Positions 34,717 through 47,600 of a stretch of 64,000 nt of DNA are shown piece by piece (within the stretch, counting starts at the first letter, position 1; each line of letters opens with the position of its first letter). The position numbers were made by a program, and so were the translations under genes. Source of the stretch: Protea cynaroides (Eukaryota > Streptophyta > Magnoliopsida > Proteales > Proteaceae); the NCBI GenBank assembly GCA_028583415.1, contig CM053272.1, positions 46,034,685 to 46,098,684 on the forward strand. Direction: 5' to 3'. The notes under the pieces were generated by a model. That model ran no database searches, was not told where the DNA came from, and was given only the letters and a program-made list of their open reading frames with translations.

Positions 34717-36600
34717 TAAGTATATCTGTCTATTTTTTGTTTTGTAATTCTCATCTTTAAAAAAGAAAAAGAAGAAGAAGAAGAGGGAAAGAAAATTTCA
34801 CCGCCGAAGCTTGGTTTGAAGTTCTTGATTTTTTTTCTTTTTTCTTTCTTTTTTCTTTCTTTCTTTGATGTCACGATCGGTTCATCGATTACGGAATTTA
34901 GTTCAGATCTAGCGATAATTTCACAGCAGTTTCTCATTTAAAAAAAAAAATAGTCTATTCTATTTTTCTTTTTCTTTTCTCCTTGATTTCATTTCATTTG
35001 AGTTTCAGATCTGAAACCTCAGTTCCTCTGTTCATTTTATGCAATATTCTTCTTTTATTTTTTAGTTTTAATTCTGTTCGTTGTATTTCATAACATTTTT
35101 TTTTTCCGATCGATTTCAGTTCTTGGCAGTTTCTATCATTCCTCTTTCATAGATTGACAAAGGTTTTTTTTTCCAATTCTTGAAGTTTGTTTGGCAAACT
35201 CGAATTCTTTCAAAGATTCATGGATCCAGTAGCCGATTTAAAATTTTAGGCTCAATTCTTGAAGTTTGTTCGATAAATTTGGAGTTCTTAAATTTTTTAT
35301 TCCAAGATTCATTGATCTGATAGATGTTTGAGTTTAGAAGGTTTCGGCGGTGATTTTCTCAAAGTTTCTTGAATTTCTGATGTTGATTCTCTGGAATCGT
35401 TGATTCAGGTTAATTGTTTTTTTATTCAATACTCTGTTCAGATCCATAGTTATTTGATTCCCTAATATCTCAATCATTTTCTAGTTCATTTTTTTGATTT
35501 TTGATCTGTTATGTAGTTAAGAATTAGTGATGAACTGAGTTTATTTGATTCATTGTTCCTTCTCATCAATCTCTTTCTATACTGTTCAACGCTCATTTAT
35601 AGTGCGAACTGTATCATTCCAGTGATTTGGGATTTATAAGTTTTTGTGCATTTGATTCTTATGATACCTCGCCAGTATTCTTGGAACTGCTCTTGGGGAT
35701 CTTAATGAGGCAAACTTCAAACTTTTTCTCATAAATTGCTTTGATTGTCTGTTATTTTCCTTTCCTCTCGAGTCGATGTTCTAAACCTAAATGTATGCAT
35801 CTTGTTTTGTTTCTGCATTTCTTGGATCGCAAATGATGTTTGATAAATCCTTCTTGCGTGCCAAAAGCAGTAATGCTACTGATTCCTGCGAGAGATTTGT
35901 TGAAAATTCATTTTGATATTTTCTACCCTAATGGATGTTTTCTGCCGTTTTAAAGACAACTGATTATTTATAACTGAACATATGCGTGCAAACTTGGTAT
36001 GCCCCAATCGCTAATGGAGATAGCATCTCCAAAGTTGAATATTCTTTGGAAAAAAATCAGGTCCAAAGGTCTGCCATAATCAGGTCGGTTACTTTCAGAC
36101 AGACGCCCCCCCCCCCAAAAAAAATCATTGTTTTCATATTGATCAACGCTTCTATGGAACCTGAAACACATCGAATATTAGGAGGATTCCATATCTCTTC
36201 TAGCGTCTATGGTTGAAAATAAATTGCCAAGAGTTGATAATAAAAATGTGACTTTTAGGTTAATTTGGTTTCTTATTACACAGTAGCCTATTAAAGATAC
36301 AAGCTTGGGATTTGTCTTGAGGGTTTTCTGGTGTAAGGTCATGTTTAAAAATAGCATTAGAAATGGTTGCTTGTAAAGCAAACTGCCTATAAATTCTGTG
36401 TTGGTAAGAGGGTATAACAAGAAACTGCTGAATTTTGGTATCTGGGTTTCAATCTAGAAGCCTGTATGGTATCTTCTAATTAAAGTGCCTCTGGTCTAAC
36501 TTGCAGCTTATCCCATCTCTTATTCCATACCATCGCTTTCTCTAGCTATTTTGAAAAAAGTTAGCTTCGTTGCTAAGTATAGTTTTGTTTCTTTTAACAG

Positions 36601-36655
36601 GATGGACAAGATTCAGAAGATTCCAAGCAAAGCACTGCTGATATGACAGTTTTTA
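36601..36655 (+). pseudogene. HSBP-like first-exon fragment (heat shock factor-binding protein)
   Basis: After acceptor CTTTTAACAG the frame reads DGQDSEDSKQSTADMTVF, the typical plant HSBP start (usually MDG-DS-D-KQSTADMTAF). HSBP is a small coiled-coil protein that dampens heat shock factor trimers. Here the ATG expected just before DG is absent in the joined frame. The coiled-coil part beginning VQNLLQQMQ is not found downstream. Instead the frame runs into unrelated IRTVLDAFHSRRC sequence and repeat DNA. Either the gene was broken by an insertion, or this is a duplicated first exon. Confidence 0.6.
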
Positions 36656-37147
36656 TTAGAACAGTGTTGGATGCATTCCACTCTAGAAGGTGCTACTATC
36701 AAGAAGCTAGGAGGCTGTTTCACCTTCTGACCACCTCTACTCACAGGCAAGTAACGCCCTTAACTCTATGCTTTACTTTATATGGTATATGGGTTCGGCC
36801 ATCGTGCACCCATAATTATATGATACGGGTGGGTAACACGATATGCATGCGACACTTGCCATCCCTAGCATAGTGACGGGCGGGATTGACTAGGACGTCC
36901 CCTACCCCTTCAATGTATCCCATAATACGAAAGGAAAATGTATTAATAGTTTTGATCATCAATCCCTACTTATGTATCTCATAGGAATTTCTATAAATTT
37001 TTGTAATTATTTCGGTGCAATGCGGATTCACGCACTTGTGATGCGCGAATAAATATAAACATGTGGATGTATGTAAGAATAAAGCGAGGCTCCGATAAAT
37101 TCAATTTTCAAATTTCAAATTTCATTTCAATTATCCATCTTCGCATG

Positions 37148-37280
37148 GAACCTTGGGCAAGCATTCCATCATCGTATGGAAGTCCCTTTCAACATTGGGC
37201 AAGCATTCCATCATCGTATGTAAGTCCCTTTCAATCTTGGGCAAACATTCCATCATCGCATGGAAGTCCCTTTCAAACCC
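37148..37280. repeat. Tandem array, about 39-bp unit, three copies
   Basis: TGGGCAAGCATTCCATCATC followed by a GTATGGAAGTCCCTTTCAA-like end repeats three times with minor changes. Confidence 0.85.
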
Positions 37281-37289
37281 TATTTTTAT

Positions 37290-37500
37290 ATAGACGATCT
37301 ACCAGCTTGACTAGTGGCTGTAGAAGTCTATTCGATTGCTTTACATAGACTGTCTACCAGCTTAACTAGTGGCTGTAGAAGTCTATTCGACGTGTTTTAC
37401 ATAGACGGCCTACCAGTTTGACTAGTGACTGTAGGAGTCTATTCAATATCCTAAACCTAGATACCTATCAGCTTGACTAGTGGCTATAGAGATCTACCAT
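37290..37500. repeat. Tandem array, about 56-bp unit, four copies
   Basis: Each unit has TAGAC, CTACCAGCTTGACTAGTGG, then CTGTAGAAGTCTATTC. The fourth copy is shortened. Confidence 0.85.
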
Positions 37501-38262
37501 CTTACCAACCCTAGCAGTTGAACTACGTTGGACTTGATTCTTTGGCTTATCCTGAGATACGTAGGTAGCTTGAGTGCTTATCATCCGAGTTCAGTCCTAA
37601 ACTAATTTATTTTAATTTACTTCTCATTTTCTTTCATTTTTTATGATTAATTTCAAAGTCATTGCATTTGAACTTTGGACTACGCTTCAATAATTGAAAA
37701 TGACTTTATTTGTCAATGTGTTGAGAGTTGTGCACTTGTTATCCAAAATTGGCTGATTGGTCCGTCATCCAATCATTTTATTTCTGATCTATATCACATT
37801 TTAATTTTCTTTCTGTTATATTCATAATTGTATAGTTTGCTCCTAGATTGAAATATATCTAGAACCTAGGTCTGGTGCCTATTAAAAGTTGTTTAGCCAT
37901 TGCCTATAATTTAAATTAGGATAGAAAAGGATAGTATATGGAGACTAATATTCGGATTAGACAATTTGGGTGTCTAACACCTTCCTAAATTGTAATATGA
38001 CACTTACCCATTGTTTTTCTAGTTTGACCATAAGCCTTAATCCATTACGTGAGTCATTAGCATTTCTCATGTGAGAAATTATATATAGGTCCTAGACCTT
38101 ATCTAGGTGACGATTCCATTTTCATTTTTTATATTTCAACAATTTCATTTTTTATATTTCAACAATTTCATTACAAATTACAAACATCATCCTTACAGGT
38201 AATACTTGCACAGCAAAGAAACCATGGTCATACAAAAATGCCAAGATTTTGGGGTATGACAG

Positions 38263-39460
38263 TAGAGGAAGAAGAAAGTTGAGAGAGGGAGAAGTGACAG
38301 AGTTGAAAGGAGATCGAGGAAGAACAAAAATTAAGAGAAAGGGCAGCGGAGGAGAGAGGAGAGAGGAGAGTTGGTTTTGGTTTTGTTTTTGAGTTCCAAA
38401 TCGTGGGCAAAGGAAGAAGAAAGTTGAGAGAGAGGGCAGCGGAGAATAAAGGAACGACGATGACGGATTTCGACTCCACCGATAACACAAGCACTCAATC
38501 CATCTCGATGCCCTTTCTGTAGTTGCCGGAGCCATCCTTGTTTATAGTACATACCTGGTAGATTTGCAGAGGTGAAATGAAAAATTGACTCTTTTCCTTC
38601 TTACGGGCATTTAGATGGATTTAAGTTGGTTAGTGTTTTTCAAATAGACTTTTTTCATACGTACCATGCACCAGATTTGAATGTGTGCATCAACGTTATT
38701 CATCACTGTCAAACCAAAGCATCGCCATGTGTCATGCATCGGCATTAAGCAGCCGAGTATCCGGTTGATACCCAACAGGAGACAATTTCAATCCTCTCCC
38801 TCAACTGCTGGGGGAGCGGCTCCACGCCGACTTCTTTTGCTCAAATCGATGACACCAGTCATATGCAGTGCCGGTTCATGATATGTAAACTTGATTATCT
38901 TTCTTGAAAAATTCATTATCACGTCTATTTTTTGGGCAATGGGGCCTTGAAGCCTATTGTGCTTGATGGCCTAACCCACCTTTCTTCTCTGACAACATGT
39001 AAATATACAACCCGAATGGTCAAACCACACTCTCTTTGATGAAAAATGATTCGATTCATGCAAAAAATAATAATTATATTTATATCTTATACTATTATTA
39101 TTATATCCCTCTTTACGTTTCAAGTTTCAATAAAAAAAAATAAAAAATCCTCAAATGGGTAAAACTCTATTTGGCATCAAATTTTTTTTTTTGTGTATTT
39201 ATTTAAATTTTTGGTGTTTTAGACAATTGGTATTATTTCTGAGTGCTATTTATGAAAACGAAAAATCAAAACACGTCCAAAATAAAAAAGAGGTTGAGGC
39301 ATCTTTTTGCAATCTCTTTTTGATTTTTGACCAAAAATTTATATTGGTTATTTTTGCTCAAATCACTTAAGAGTACATGTTGTAATAAGAGGGTAATAAA
39401 GTAATTTTTAATTTTTTTTAATAAAACCATCGTTTCCAAAAACATTCCCATAGTTAATCG
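38263..39460. other. Gene-poor DNA with a GA-rich leader-like stretch
   Basis: GAGGAAGAAGAAAGTTGAGAG-type sequence occurs at 38265 and again at about 38412, giving a partly duplicated purine-rich region that looks like a plant 5' leader. No supported ORF follows. The rest is AT-rich. Confidence 0.4.
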
Positions 39461-39472
39461 TTCGTTGACACC

Positions 39473-39896
39473 ATGGATTCATCTACTATGAGTCAAAACC
39501 CTCGTCGATCGATCACAGTAAAAAAATCCAATCGGGAAAGGCTTCGCTTTCTTGTAGCCCTTGCATATGTGACTACCCTCCTCCTTTATCTCTCAATAAC
39601 ATCGCTCTTTATTTGTTTCTCTATGTTTTTTAGAGCAGAGCTTTGGAGCTTTGGAGCTTTGGAGCTTTGGAGCTTTGGAGCTTGGTGTGGACAGGACAAG
39701 AGTTAGCAATGGAGACAGCATTGGGTCGAGCTTGAAAGAGCCTCCCCTGGCCTCCCCTGTGAGCAGCAGCAGCAACAACGCCTATTACAAACCTTGCTGC
39801 GGAACAAAGTTTACATGGGAGAAAATTTATGAAAATCCGTTCGAGAAGATCTCTGAAAGTTTACAAACCTCTCACCGATTTGCCGAATTCGCTTAA
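39473..39896 (+). CDS. Small unknown membrane-protein-like ORF, frame split at an 8-bp repeat
   Basis: ORF 39473-39706 starts MDSSTMSQNPRRSITVKKSN, followed by a basic stretch and one hydrophobic segment (about residues 26-54, FLVALAYVTTLLLYLSITSL). It runs through a tandem GAGCTTTG repeat (about 39640-39688) and soon stops. In another frame, ORF 39651-39896 starts in the same repeat and continues with plausible coding sequence (SIGSSLKEPPLASPVSSSS, CCGTKFTWEKIYENPFEKI). A change in repeat number could join the two halves. The basic-then-single-helix layout recalls InaF-type helix proteins, but I do not firmly recognise it. Confidence 0.35.
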
Positions 39897-41100
39897 CCCT
39901 GATTCTCACCTTTGTGTCGCATACTAGGTTTGAAATTACCATGAGAGATTATTTGTTCTTGTCAGTTTTGAATCCGAGTTTTGATTTCTTTGTTTATTAT
40001 TCTTTTGGTATGTTTCGATTATTCGGATTTCAGAGAGTTCAAGGTACCTACAGTGAATCAGCGGCTCAAAACGTGTACCCAAATTGCAAAGCAGTTGCTT
40101 GTGAACAATTTGATACTGCTTTTAATGTAACACCTCTTTCCCCTCTTTCCCTTTATAATATCTTGTTTTGTACTTTTATTATTGATTGTAGTTTTGCCCA
40201 AATTCCACTATGCAATTAAGATGTTATCTTGTGCAATCATTTTAAGAGGATTTGAGTGAAATTAGGGGATCATTTTAAGAGGATTTGAGTGAAATTAGGG
40301 GTTTACCCATTTCAGCTTTAAGGTCTCACTTGTTTACATTGCTGCTTATGGTTTTCAATTGTCATTCAATTTTTATTGGGTTTTTTTTTATTGGGTATTG
40401 AAACATTTATAAGTGATGAGCTCTATTTTGTGTATCAAATTTTAGGCAAACATTTGAAGAAATGATGCATTAATGTAAGGAAGGGAAGAGATGTGAGGAA
40501 GAAGATGACTATATAAATTATTCTGCACATATGCAATACCAAAATTATTTTTCATTGTAAAATCTATTATGCTCAATAATTAGTTACCAAACAACATTTT
40601 TATTTTTGAGAAAAAATGGTTTGGTTTTCAAAATTGATTTTTGATAAATAGGCAAAAATAAAAAACAAAAATGATACCAAACACAGTATAAGTCCAAACT
40701 TAAAAATAAAATAAAAAAGGAAAATGAATGCCAATATATGAAGGGTTGAAAAAAAATATAAAGATGTTTAAAAAAAAGAAAAATGCCGGATGCATGACAT
40801 TCCGGATTGGAATCCTCTGTAGTGAGTGAGGCCAGCCTTGTAGTGAGGTGCAGTAAGGATCTCATCCACTAGAAGTGGATCTATATATATCCTGATGCAT
40901 TTTGAGTGAATCAAGATACATGCACATCCATTTTGAATAGATAGAATCCTCACTACATAGTTGCCTCACTAAAGATTATATTTTTCCTAACATTCTTGAG
41001 AGGGAATTGTTTGAAAATTGACTCAAGGTCCATCCAAACTATTCTTTACAAATCTGACGGTCAAAATTGTCACAATGGATTTCTAAATGGCACAAGTAGG
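39897..41100. other. Intergenic DNA upstream of the third foldback element
   Basis: No supported gene is seen. A short direct duplication (TTTAAGAGGATTTGAGTGAA followed by ATTAGGGG) occurs twice at 40241-40303. Confidence 0.5.
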
Positions 41101-41108
41101 TGTGCAAA

Positions 41109-41339
41109 GTATAGAAATCCTCTCCTGCTTGAGTTTGGGTAGGAGAGTTGGCAGTCCGGATGGATAGCCGCCACCTGACTCTAGGGTGGATCCGAGTCCT
41201 CCATTTGAGCCAACACCCGAGCCGATAAGGGTGTCAGCTCGGATGGAGGATTCGGATCCACCCGAGAGCAAGATGGTGACCATTCATCTAGACCGCCAAT
41301 TCTCTTGCCCAAACTCAGGCGGGTGAGGATGTGGATCTG
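41109..41339. mobile_element. Foldback MITE, hAT-like, copy 3
   Basis: This is the same family as the pair at 11900-12398. It has inverted arms (CTTGAGTTTGGG with CCCAAACTCAGG; CGAGTCCTCCAT with ATGGAGGATTCG) around a central GAGCC-ACACCCGAGC region. It is flanked by the perfect 8-bp direct repeat TGTGCAAA (41101-41108 and 41340-41347). It sits about 300 bp upstream of the SWI3D start codon, so it may lie in that promoter. Confidence 0.75.
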
Positions 41340-41647
41340 TGTGCAAAACAGTTTTTTCAAAAGCTTTTGCAAAAACTAACAGGTGCGTTCATGTGCAAAA
41401 CAATCAGACGGTCCTTAATGACCGGTACAGTAGGCCCAAAGTTTAGACGGTGTGGATTAGTCATTAAGTACCCACACATGAAACGACAAAAAAGACATTG
41501 GAATTAAAATATTAAACAAAGAAACAATGCTTTTAGGTGAGGGAAAGAAGGACAGACAGAGTTGAATGATAACAACAGCTTCAAGAAATGGGGTGTTTCT
41601 TCGGAGACGACGATCGCAATGAAACAAAACCCTGAAAACCTGAAACG

Positions 41648-44600
41648 ATGGAGAAGGGCCGCGAAGGTGGAGCTCCAGCAGTAAATGCAACCGCTGCCGG
41701 CGCCAGCAGCAGCAGCACCACCACCGCTGCAGTCAGTTTTGCTTCAACGACAAAAGCGCCAGAAGTGCAGGTTGTAGAGCAAACACCTAGAAGGAGACCT
41801 GGTGCACCCAAAAGGAAAGCCAACAATTCCAGTGTATCTGGCATCTCTTCAACGCCTTCGAAGCGTCTTGCAAAGGAGAGACCCTCTGTGCCACTGCCTC
41901 CTAACCACAATGGCCCTTGCACCCGCGCACGACAATCTCCAAACAAGCTCGCATTGGCCGCCGCAGCTGCTGCTACTTCCACCCCCGAGAAGCCGGTGGA
42001 GTCGAAACTACCTCCTGTTTGGTCTTCTTCCGGGGAAGTTGCCGCTGCTGCCGAAGATTCGAATGCTGCCAAAGAATCCTGGCAGGTGTTAGAGCCTGTT
42101 ATGGATGCCGAGTTTGAAGCTGTTAGATCCCGTGAAGCCAGCACTCATGTCGTCCCTACACATGCAGGTGACTTTTATTGGCTCAATTCGAAGCCCTAAA
42201 TTTCATTTATGTTTTGAGCTTCATTCGCTGGTTCAGTGTACTTGAACATTTCTTTCAATTTTTTGTGTTCCACCAATTAACAGAGAGATAAATTTAGGGT
42301 TTTGATTTGAGTTTTACATGTCATCATCTTACGATGAATTCAGTGGTCGTATTATTTTTGTAAAGTTATGAATCTATGAAAGAAAGTAGAAATTATTCAT
42401 ATTTTTATTTTATTGATTAACAGGGTGGTTTTCATGGACCAAAATTCATCCTCTGGAGGAGCATTCCATGCCTTCGTTCTTCAATGGTAAGTCTGAGAAG
42501 CGGACGTCTGATATATATATGGAAATACGCAATTTCATTATGAAGAAGTTTCATGCGGATCCGCAGACACCCATCGAGTTGAAAGATCTGTCAGAGCTTT
42601 CTGTTGGAGAGCCGGATGCAAGGCAAGAGGTCATGGAGTTTTTAGATCACTGGGGTTTAATCAACTTCCACCCCTTTCCACCGTCAGATTCTGTCATGGC
42701 CAATGCTGAGGTTGATGGAACTGTAAGTACAGCCTCGTTGCTTGAGAAACTCTATCGGTTTGACACAGTTCAGTTTTTTTCACCGGGTCCGAGGACAAAC
42801 TTATCTACACCTGTCGTGCCACCTCACTTATTTCCTGAAGCTGCAATTGTTGACGATATGGTGAGGCCAGAGGGTCCGTCGGTAGAGTACCATTGCAATT
42901 CGTGCTCAGCCGATTGTTCTCGGAAGCGCTACCATTGCCAGAAGCAGGTGGGTTCCTTGGAGTTAAATTTTTTTGAGCTAGAAATGCTTGCTATAAAGAT
43001 TGGATTGGAGTTATGCAGAACTGCTCATAGTTCTCGGTTTGTTTAAGATGAAATGGTCTGAGGGGGTAGGCTACACCTGTATTGCTTTCATCTGGTTTGG
43101 GAGGACTGACAAATTCAGGTGCTTGTTAGAGAAAATTTTTTAATATCTGAAATTTGTACTACTTTTTACAGAGATAAAATCTTGCTACACCATAATCACC
43201 ATATTAACTACAGTCAGCAACCATGAAAGCAGTATTGATCCATTTATACCCCAAATGAACCATTATTTGTAGTTATTGCCCTAAACCTTTTCTTGTTGAT
43301 TCTCCATATACAAGTCTTCGGTGTTGTTACAGGAAGTTTTTGGAAAGCTGTTATCAGGAGAATATCTTTTAGTTATATAGTCTGGACTATGATGTGACCC
43401 TCTATCAATTATATAGTAACAACAATAACAACAAAGCCTTATCCCAATTATATGGGGTCGGTTACATAGATTATTGTCCTCCAATCAGCTCTGTTCAATG
43501 TCATACTTGAAACAAGGCCTAGGCTATGCATGTCCTTCCTCACCACCTCAGTCATCTTAGGTCTGCTTAATTATATAGCGACCATGGTTACATAAAATAA
43601 CTGAAACATAATTTTGAGAGGATTTGGTTATTGCATATAAAGTTTAACCAGGAAGTAAAGGAATTGTGGGATGTTATTTTAAGGCTGAAATGGTGTGAGA
43701 GTGTTAAGAAATTGAAAAGGTTCAGGGGATTTAGCGCAAGGTAAAGAGATGGAACAAAGAGACTTTTGGTTCAACTGGTGAGAGAAAATTCAAGTTATCT
43801 GGTAGAATTGAGGGATTGGATTGATTGAAAAAAATCAAGAAAGTTGGTGGAATTGGAGATTCTAGGGAGGCCAAGAAAAAGATGAGAGTTGGCACTGCTA
43901 ACTACGGAACAAATGAATTAAGATGGTGATGGAAATAAAAAGTTGTTCCATGTTCTAGTGAATATATTTCTTTCCTCTAAAAAAAAGAAGCATTTCAAAG
44001 CACAAAACACACATTGAATGATGGGAACTACAAATTTGTTCATCAGCATTCATTTATTCTAATAAAATCTGTAACCAATAATAATAATAATAAAAAAAAA
44101 GTCATCGTAGATACTCGATAGAATTGTGATCGAGGGCATGGAGGAAGTTGAGAGACAAAATGATAAATAAAAGAATCAACCCTTAGAATCACAAGGAATT
44201 ATCAAGTGTGGAGAACCTTGAAGTTGAGGAAGCCAAAAGCTCCATGTTTGGAGATAAATTACTGACAATTTGAGGAGGAAATTAAGAATTGGGTTTTTGA
44301 GATGGAAAGGGACAAAGTGCCAAGTCTGATCGTTTGACAATGGATTTGTGTCAATTTTTTTGGAAACTACTAGACTGGATCTGGTGAAACTACTTGACTA
44401 TTTATCCATTTGTTTATTTATTGGTGGTATGATCAACATAAATATGATAGCTACTTTCACAGCCTTGTGATGCAACAGATCCAGAAGATCAAGATCTGGT
44501 CCCAAATATGGATCCAGATCTGGATCTTGTGCATCAATTACTGATCCATCGTGTGAATTTTCAGCCAACTGTAAATTGTTTAAAATCAAATTTTGGATTT

Positions 44601-47600
44601 TTTCCTGGATTGTAATTCAGATTGCTGAATTTAAGCTCTTCTCATTACTGGGTTAGTTTTCAGGCCTAATCTTTGTTCTGATTTGAACTTTTGTTCCTAG
44701 TCTCTAGCAAGTAAGGAAATTCTAGACTTAATTGGTCCTGGTTACCCTGTTTTTCGTCATCATTCTGGATCTGCTGCGTCACCATGTTCTGATCCAGAAC
44801 ATAACACGGTTCTGAACTTTCAACTAGATGCAGTGGCTTTTATTTGGACTTTTAAGCCTGTGTTGGCAATCTGGGGATCTGTTAGTGTTAGAAAGATATG
44901 AAGAGTTGCAATAGCTGGGATTTGTGAAATTGTATATTGATTTAAAGCAGTTTTTAATTGATCAGGTAATTTGGAAGTTTAGTTTTAAAAGTAGTCCTTT
45001 TTGTACCAGTGGAAAATTTGCCATTACTTGGGAAGAGGGCTATAGTGTGGAGTTTTAAAAGATTTGTGGTATTAGTGCTGCCTTAGTTTTTTTTCCTTTA
45101 AAAAAGAAAAGAAAGATTGAGATTAGACAGTATGTTTTGGGTCTCTGACTCTGTAAACACTGTTGTGCAGTACTACCCTGTATTCTTACTTTACAGAATG
45201 GAATTGAATCTTTCTGCTGCAGCTAGGCTCCTTAAAGAAAATGGGCAGAGTCTTGGATATCTTTGATTGAAATGCTATGACTTATGATAATGATTCATAG
45301 CTCAAAGCTTGGATTGATGTCAGTTCATTAACAATATACAGAGATTGCAGCTCCTGTTAGGATATAGGTGGTTTGCCTAGGTTCTTACTTTGGACTGGGT
45401 TCTAATTTGGACAATTTGAAAAGGGACTCCAATTGGCAAACAGATGTTTGTTCAAGGAGAAAGAAACAAGAAAAAACTCCTCATGCCTGTGATTATAGAA
45501 GAGTAAATTGGTGCTACTACCTGAATCTATTTACTGTGGAGTGGACATCACCCAGAAAAACCAAGATGATTTTGCAAGTTATCAAATATTGACTTTGCTA
45601 AATGTTAGTATCTTATGGAAGGTTTGTCTCATGGACTATCTGGATGGGGATAAATTGAAGGATATCTTGAATAAAAACGCTATAGAAAAAGTTCAAGATA
45701 ATGTTCAGTGTTGAGGGTTGATTAGCCTGATTTAGCTTGGCCTCTCTGAAGGATGAATAATTTTTTTTTTCCTGGTTATGTAAGCTAGCTTGAGTCTGGG
45801 AAGACCTAAAGTTTATGTTTTATTCTTTTGCAGTGTTCATATTTGTAACTTGTAACAAATAACAAAATAAGCAAACCAGAAACCGAGAAGAACTAAGAAG
45901 GAGTGATGGCAAAGAGGGTTCAAAGCAAGTCAAATTAACAAGCCCTTTTTGCTACAGGATCTTAATTCAGTCCAATACAAAAAATCTGCAGAGAAAAGTA
46001 ATGAAAAAACCCACTTATCTTGAAATCTAACCGTCAGAATTAGATGAAACTTGGTATGGATGACTTTTGTAATGATTGTGAACACCTTCTGAAGTTTGGG
46101 GAGGATCTGAAAAGAACTATAGGAGTTATGAGTCTCGAAAGCCTGCTGTACCTGTTTCCACCAAGCTTGGATAACCGAGATTTAATGTTGCCTGCTGATT
46201 GCACTTCACTTTCTCTAGTTTGTGTTGGGTGAAACAATAGCATATCAGATCATAGATAGAAAGCAAGCAAAAGAATCAAGAGGGAATGGAATCTGGTTGA
46301 GTCTCACATCCGTAGGAGACTCAACCATAAAATAAGAATTTAACTTTTCTTTTTTCTGGAAAATCTCTCTCCTGCAGCCAGTCTGAATTCTCTTTATTTA
46401 TAACTTTGAAACATTACAAATAAAATAGGAAAGAACGAAATTTAGTAAAACCAACCTTCCTTTATAATTTAGGAAGGCTCTAAAACAATAAAAATAGGAA
46501 AGTTTCTAAAAACTGGAATTAGAAAACTAGATTTTAGGCAAGTCTTAGTCTCCAAGCAACTAAGACTTTTAAACTAACTAGCCTAATTTTTAGGAAACTA
46601 AACAATGGAAATAAATAAACTGAAAATTAGGAAACTAATAAAAAGAGTCATAATTAATGCTGTTGGTACTGTTCACGTGAACAGTACCGCGTGAACAGTG
46701 TTCACGTGAACAGTGTGGGTTGGGCCCATGTTGACACATCCTTGGGCTGATCCACTACTGGCTGGTCCTTGGACTGCATCAACTCCCCCCACTTAAAAAT
46801 AACTTCGTCCACGAGTTTTGTAATGGTGAAGAATGACTACAGAGGGGTCGGTAGGCAGCATCTGTTGATCTTGAAACTTAAACTGTGCTTGCGACGTTGG
46901 AAGAAAATCCATCACTTTGGGTCCACTTTCTTCAAGATATTTAGAAGGTATTACAAAATCAACATGCTCAACATCTTGAGGAAAGTCAAATGGAATCGTG
47001 GTATCCATGGGGACGATCTTATTCAATTCTTTGTCTTCCGCAATTTTCTCCATAACACCGTGGTCTTCATCAAAACTGTGGTCACTATTGTCAATCCATA
47101 GAGCTTTAGTAAAGGCATCAAAATTATCCACATCTACTTTTGAGGCAATCAAGACCATACTGGTGATTATATGGATTCCATATGAATCCTCACTATCATC
47201 CATGACATCCGTATTAGGAACAGAAGTGTCATCACTTTGCGGTTCACATACCTGTGTATCTGGGTTGGCCTCGATTGCAGCAACTAAGGAGTTTACCTTT
47301 AATTTTTGTGGACAATCTCTAGCAAAGTGACCATATGCATTGCAGTGATAGCATTGCACATCCATAGCTGCTATCATGGGAGTTTTACCTTTATCTGTCG
47401 TTGGAGTAGCATGAGATGTAGTCACTATGACTTTACTGTTTGGTGTAGGGTGCTTCAATTCATAAGAACTGGAGGTGGGCTTTGGTGTTGACTTCAAAAG
47501 GTCCTCGGCTTGGAAAGCCTTATCAACACAGTCGTTAAAACTAACAATATCAACCACTCCCATTTTTTCTAATTTCGGTCGCAGCCCCAAACGGAACCGA

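Larger units (their letters stand above)
36656..38262 (+). mobile_element. Unclassified LTR-like repeat DNA
   Basis: It ends GGGGTATGACA, close to the GGGGTGTGACA end of the long-LTR family. It carries phrases common at LTR ends, such as GGGTGTCTAACACCTTCC and a late TCTAGGTGACGATTCC. No coding domain or defined left end is seen. Two tandem arrays lie inside it (37148-37280 and 37290-37500). Confidence 0.4.

Noticed and set aside
37148..37500. CRISPR-like array
   Set aside because: Units are directly adjacent tandem repeats without unique spacers, in a plant nuclear genome.
41581..42144. 187-codon minus ORF
   Set aside because: It is a shadow of SWI3D exon 1, whose Ala/Ser-rich codons keep the opposite strand open.
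46044..46232. Paired 62-67 codon ORFs repeated at 48443-48646
   Set aside because: They are non-coding LTR sequence; the two occurrences are the two LTRs of the gag-only element.
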